Origin: Adlercreutzia mucosicola DSM 19490
GTDB taxonomy: Bacteria; Actinomycetota; Coriobacteriia; Coriobacteriales; Eggerthellaceae
Direction of reading: 5' to 3'
DNA: 64,000 bases
Assembly (NCBI RefSeq): GCF_000422625.1
Contig: NZ_AUGK01000015.1
Coordinates: forward strand, 6,267-70,266
Positions 61,509 to 64,000 of the stretch are shown one piece after another. Both the position numbers and the translations under genes were made by a program. The notes under the pieces are model-generated. The model was not told where the DNA came from. It saw nothing but the letters and a program-made list of their open reading frames with translations, and ran no database searches. The first letter of the stretch is position 1, and every line of letters starts with the position of its first letter.

Positions 61509-63122
61509 CTACTTGAAGACGTGGGCGACCACCGCGTCGATGCGGGCCACCACGTCGGCGGGATCCATGAGCATCATGGCCTCGAACAAAGGCGGCGACA
61601 CCATGTTGCCGCAGATGGCCACGCGCAAGGGCTGGAACAGAAGCTTCGGCTTCAGGCCCGCTTCCTCGCCGGCGGCGCGGCAGAGCTCCTCCAAGGCTTC
61701 GGCGTCCCAGGGGTTGTCGTCGTCGGCCAGGATGGCGCGGCAGATGGCCAGGGCCTCCTCGGCGCGGGCCCCCTCCTTCAGCAGTACCTTCTGCACGCTC
61801 TTCTCGTCGAGCACCACCGAGTCGCCCCAGAACAGGAAGGCCAGCTTGGCGGGGATCTCGTCCAGGCGCGCCAGGCGCTCGGCCACAAGCGGGTACATGG
61901 CCTCGTAGAACTCGGCATCGTCGTCCACATCGGCCAGGCAGGCCTGCCAGGTGTCGGCGTCCACGCCCGCGCCGGGCACCCGGGTCACCGCCGCGGCCGC
62001 AGCCGCCTCCTCCTTGGTGGGCGTGGGCACCTCGGTGATGCCGTCGGCCACGTTCGACCCGTCCAGATTGGTCTGGGCGAGCCACGGCTTGGCCGCCTCG
62101 CGCCAGGCGGCGGCGCCCATCTCGCGGATGTAGACGCCGTCCATCCAGTCGAGCTTCTTCTCGTCGAAGATGGAGTGCTTCTTGGTGATGCGGTCGAGCG
62201 AGAACGTGCGGCACAGCTCCGCCGGCGGGATGATGGTGGTCTCGCCGTCAAGCGACCAGCCGAGCAGGGCGAGGAAGTTCACGAGCGCCTCGGGCAGATA
62301 CCCCCGGTCGCGGTACTCCTCCACGTTGGTGGCCCCGTGGCGCTTGGACAGCTTCTTGCCGTCGGCCCCCAGGATCATGGAGAGGTGCGCGAACAGCGGC
62401 ACCTCGGCGCCCAAAGCCTCGTAGATGAGCACCTGGCGCGGGGTGTTGGACAGGTGGTCGTCGCCGCGGATGACGTGGGTGATGCCCATGTTCACGTCGT
62501 CGCAGACCACGGCGAAGTTGTAGGTGAAGGTGCCGTCGGTGCGGCGCAGGATCATGTCGTCCATGACGTCGATGGGGAAGCTCATGTCCCCGTAGACGGC
62601 GTCGGCGAACTGCACGGGCCCGTGGTTCTCGGGCACGGCGAGGCGCCACACGTGGGGCTCGCCGGCGGCGATGCGGGAGGCGGCCTCCTCGCGCGGGATG
62701 GCGCGGCAGGTGCGGTCGTAGCCGCCGTAGCCGCCCTCGGTCTTCTCCGCCTCGGCTCGCTTGGCGTCCAGCGCCTCCTTCGAGCAGAAGCAGGGGTAGG
62801 CGGCCCCGGCCTCGATGAGCTTGGCGAGCGCCGCCTCGTAGGTGTCGGTGCGCTGGGTCTGGAAGTAGGGTCCGCATGGGCCGCCCACCTCGGGACCCTC
62901 GTCCCATGTCAGGCCGAGCCAGTCCATGGCCCGCAGGATGATCTGGGTGTTCTCCTCGGTGGAGCGCTCCGGGTCGGTATCCTCGATGCGCAGGATGAAG
63001 GTGCCGCCGGTGGCACGGGCGAAGGCCCAGTTGTAGATGGCGGTGCGGGCACCTCCGATGTGCAGCTTGCCGGTGGGAGACGGCGCGAAGCGAACGCGCA
63101 CGGGCTTGTCGGTGGTGGTCAT
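61509..63122 (-). CDS. gltX: glutamate--tRNA ligase
   Basis: A 537-residue class-I aminoacyl-tRNA synthetase charging tRNA-Glu. The HIGH-type motif is in 'RFAPSPTGKLHIGGARTAIY' (H21-G24) and the KMSKS-type motif is 'KKLSKRHGATNVEEY' (about 255). The anticodon-binding helical domain forms the C-terminal 180 residues. It is longer than typical GltX (about 470-490) because of an acidic Ala-rich region in the C-terminal part. The ATG follows GAGGAG. The known cellular target of HipA kinases is this enzyme. Confidence 0.97.
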   Translation of the reverse strand: MTTTDKPVRVRFAPSPTGKLHIGGARTAIYNWAFARATGGTFILRIEDTDPERSTEENTQIILRAMDWLGLTWDEGPEVGGPCGPYFQTQRTDTYEAALAKLIEAGAAYPCFCSKEALDAKRAEAEKTEGGYGGYDRTCRAIPREEAASRIAAGEPHVWRLAVPENHGPVQFADAVYGDMSFPIDVMDDMILRRTDGTFTYNFAVVCDDVNMGITHVIRGDDHLSNTPRQVLIYEALGAEVPLFAHLSMILGADGKKLSKRHGATNVEEYRDRGYLPEALVNFLALLGWSLDGETTIIPPAELCRTFSLDRITKKHSIFDEKKLDWMDGVYIREMGAAAWREAAKPWLAQTNLDGSNVADGITEVPTPTKEEAAAAAAVTRVPGAGVDADTWQACLADVDDDAEFYEAMYPLVAERLARLDEIPAKLAFLFWGDSVVLDEKSVQKVLLKEGARAEEALAICRAILADDDNPWDAEALEELCRAAGEEAGLKPKLLFQPLRVAICGNMVSPPLFEAMMLMDPADVVARIDAVVAHVFK

Positions 63123-63171
63123 GGAACTCCTCGGAATTCAGTCGTATACGGCCTCGATGCAATCGACGACC

Positions 63172-63180
63172 AGTATAGCA
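63172..63180 (-). promoter_or_regulatory. extended -10 of gltX promoter
   Basis: The minus strand reads TGCTATACT, identical to the extended -10 of the kinase operon, about 50 bases before the gltX ATG. No matching -35 is obvious. Confidence 0.5.
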
Positions 63181-63372
63181 CGACGCCCGCACCGCCCCCG
63201 GGCACCTCGCGCCGCCCCCAAAAACCTTCCACCCGGGGACGGCTGCGCATGGCTCGCCCGCGACGGGGCGGCCCCTCGCCCGCCGGACACCGGTCCAGAA
63301 TGCCCCCGGCCCTGCCTGCGCACCGCCTCCGACAAGCGGTCCGCGATGACGGGCAGGTCGACCAGAACCGCC

Positions 63373-64000
63373 CTACGACGCCGGCGGAGCAGTCGCTTCC
63401 GAAGCCCGCTTCCCCTTCGCACCCGAGAGGGACACAAGCGCGATCATGGCGGCCATGAGGATAAGGCCCGCCCAATCGGCTCCCGAGAACGCCGTGCCGA
63501 GCCACAGGGCGGCGATGACCATGGCGCCAGCCGGCTCGGCCACGCCGAGGAGGCTCCCCTTCACGGAGCCGACGAGGGACACGCCGTAGAGGAACAGGCC
63601 GAAGGCAGCAAAGGTGCCGAGCAGTCCCACGCCCCCGATAAGGGCGAGCCAGCCGACGGCGTCCAAGGCCGGAACGAGAGAGGACAGGCCCGCACCACCG
63701 CCCACAGCCTGGGCCGCCCACACGAGGGCAGCCGCGATGCCGCTGATCACCATACCGCAGCTGATGATGGTGACGCGATCCCATCGGCCATACAGGCGCT
63801 GCGGCGCCATGATGTAGAGCGTCTCGGACAGAGCGTTGACAATACCCCAGGCCAAACCCGCCATCGGCAGCACGATGACGCCCCAATCGCCCTGGGTGGC
63901 GATGAGGGTCGCCGCAGCCAGGGCGCACACCAGACCGATGAGATCGGGCACGCGCGGCGCGCGGCGCAGCTTCAGGCAGGTGAACAGCATGACGAACACC
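63373..64000 (-). CDS. EamA/DMT-family permease (5' end outside window)
   Basis: The frame is open to the window edge; about 209 residues are visible. Six or more hydrophobic helices are seen, including 'LIGLVCALAAATLIA', 'AGLAWGIVNALSETLYIMA' and the EamA-like closing half 'LYGVSLVGSVKGSLLGVAEP', a Gly/Pro-rich pattern typical of the second EamA repeat. Members move amino acids, metabolites or nucleotide sugars. The substrate is unknown. It is separated from gltX by 250 bases. Confidence 0.8.
   Translation of the reverse strand, partial: VFVMLFTCLKLRRAPRVPDLIGLVCALAAATLIATQGDWGVIVLPMAGLAWGIVNALSETLYIMAPQRLYGRWDRVTIISCGMVISGIAAALVWAAQAVGGGAGLSSLVPALDAVGWLALIGGVGLLGTFAAFGLFLYGVSLVGSVKGSLLGVAEPAGAMVIAALWLGTAFSGADWAGLILMAAMIALVSLSGAKGKRASEATAPPAS

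Overview
The window is GC-rich, densely coded bacterial chromosome. It looks like an actinobacterial gut commensal of the class Coriobacteriia, probably family Eggerthellaceae (inference). The reasons are the high GC with many GTG/TTG starts, actinobacterial-type ClpXP/trigger factor/RpoD/GltX, sorting signals of the unusual form LAQTG, and paired DHA2-type permeases beside an amidohydrolase. No phage, plasmid or CRISPR is visible. The only transposon trace is a broken IS3-family fragment beside rpoD.

Layout. 1-11.5 kb: two tandem, near-equal-length giant cell-wall adhesins (the first cut by the window edge) flank a hipBA-type toxin-antitoxin pair. The second adhesin is split by a one-base frameshift in a run of nine C just after its signal peptide. 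11.7-18.2 kb: housekeeping genes on the minus strand (valS, clpX, clpP, tig). 18.6-27.5 kb: two small paralogous four-helix membrane proteins, then a transporter/amidohydrolase/regulator/transporter cluster. 28.1-35.9 kb: sstT, tRNA-Leu, a GNAT protein, tRNA-Asn, an RlmKL-like methyltransferase with an eroded first catalytic domain, rpoD, an IS fragment and a DUF3990/DUF3791-like pair. 36-44 kb: accessory cell-envelope region with a BspA-like leucine-rich wall protein, a duplicated two-gene membrane module, gene remnants and a lipoprotein. 44.2-48.3 kb: three overlapping genes for a membrane-anchored secreted protein, a membrane Ser/Thr kinase and an FHA protein. 48.6-64 kb: priA, ybaK, a DUF1461 (Lit-like) membrane protein, a TPR/coiled-coil protein, a class-I glutamine-amidotransferase-like hydrolase divergent from two overlapping glutathionylspermidine-synthase-like ligases, metK behind a candidate SAM riboswitch, a hotdog thioesterase, an envelope protein, gltX and a partial EamA permease.

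The most interesting signals are non-coding or regulatory. (1) Nine-base homopolymer tracts lie in the signal-peptide regions of two LAQTG surface proteins, one out of frame and one in frame, suggesting slipped-strand phase variation. (2) A family of 75-122 bp palindromic elements has conserved flanks and a core hairpin whose sequence changes completely but stays self-complementary. (3) A palindrome related to TTGTTGCGCAACAA recurs at seven intergenic sites around envelope genes. (4) A duplicated envelope module has leader hairpins that differ by compensatory substitutions. All functional statements come from reading the sequence and from family knowledge; no database search was run.
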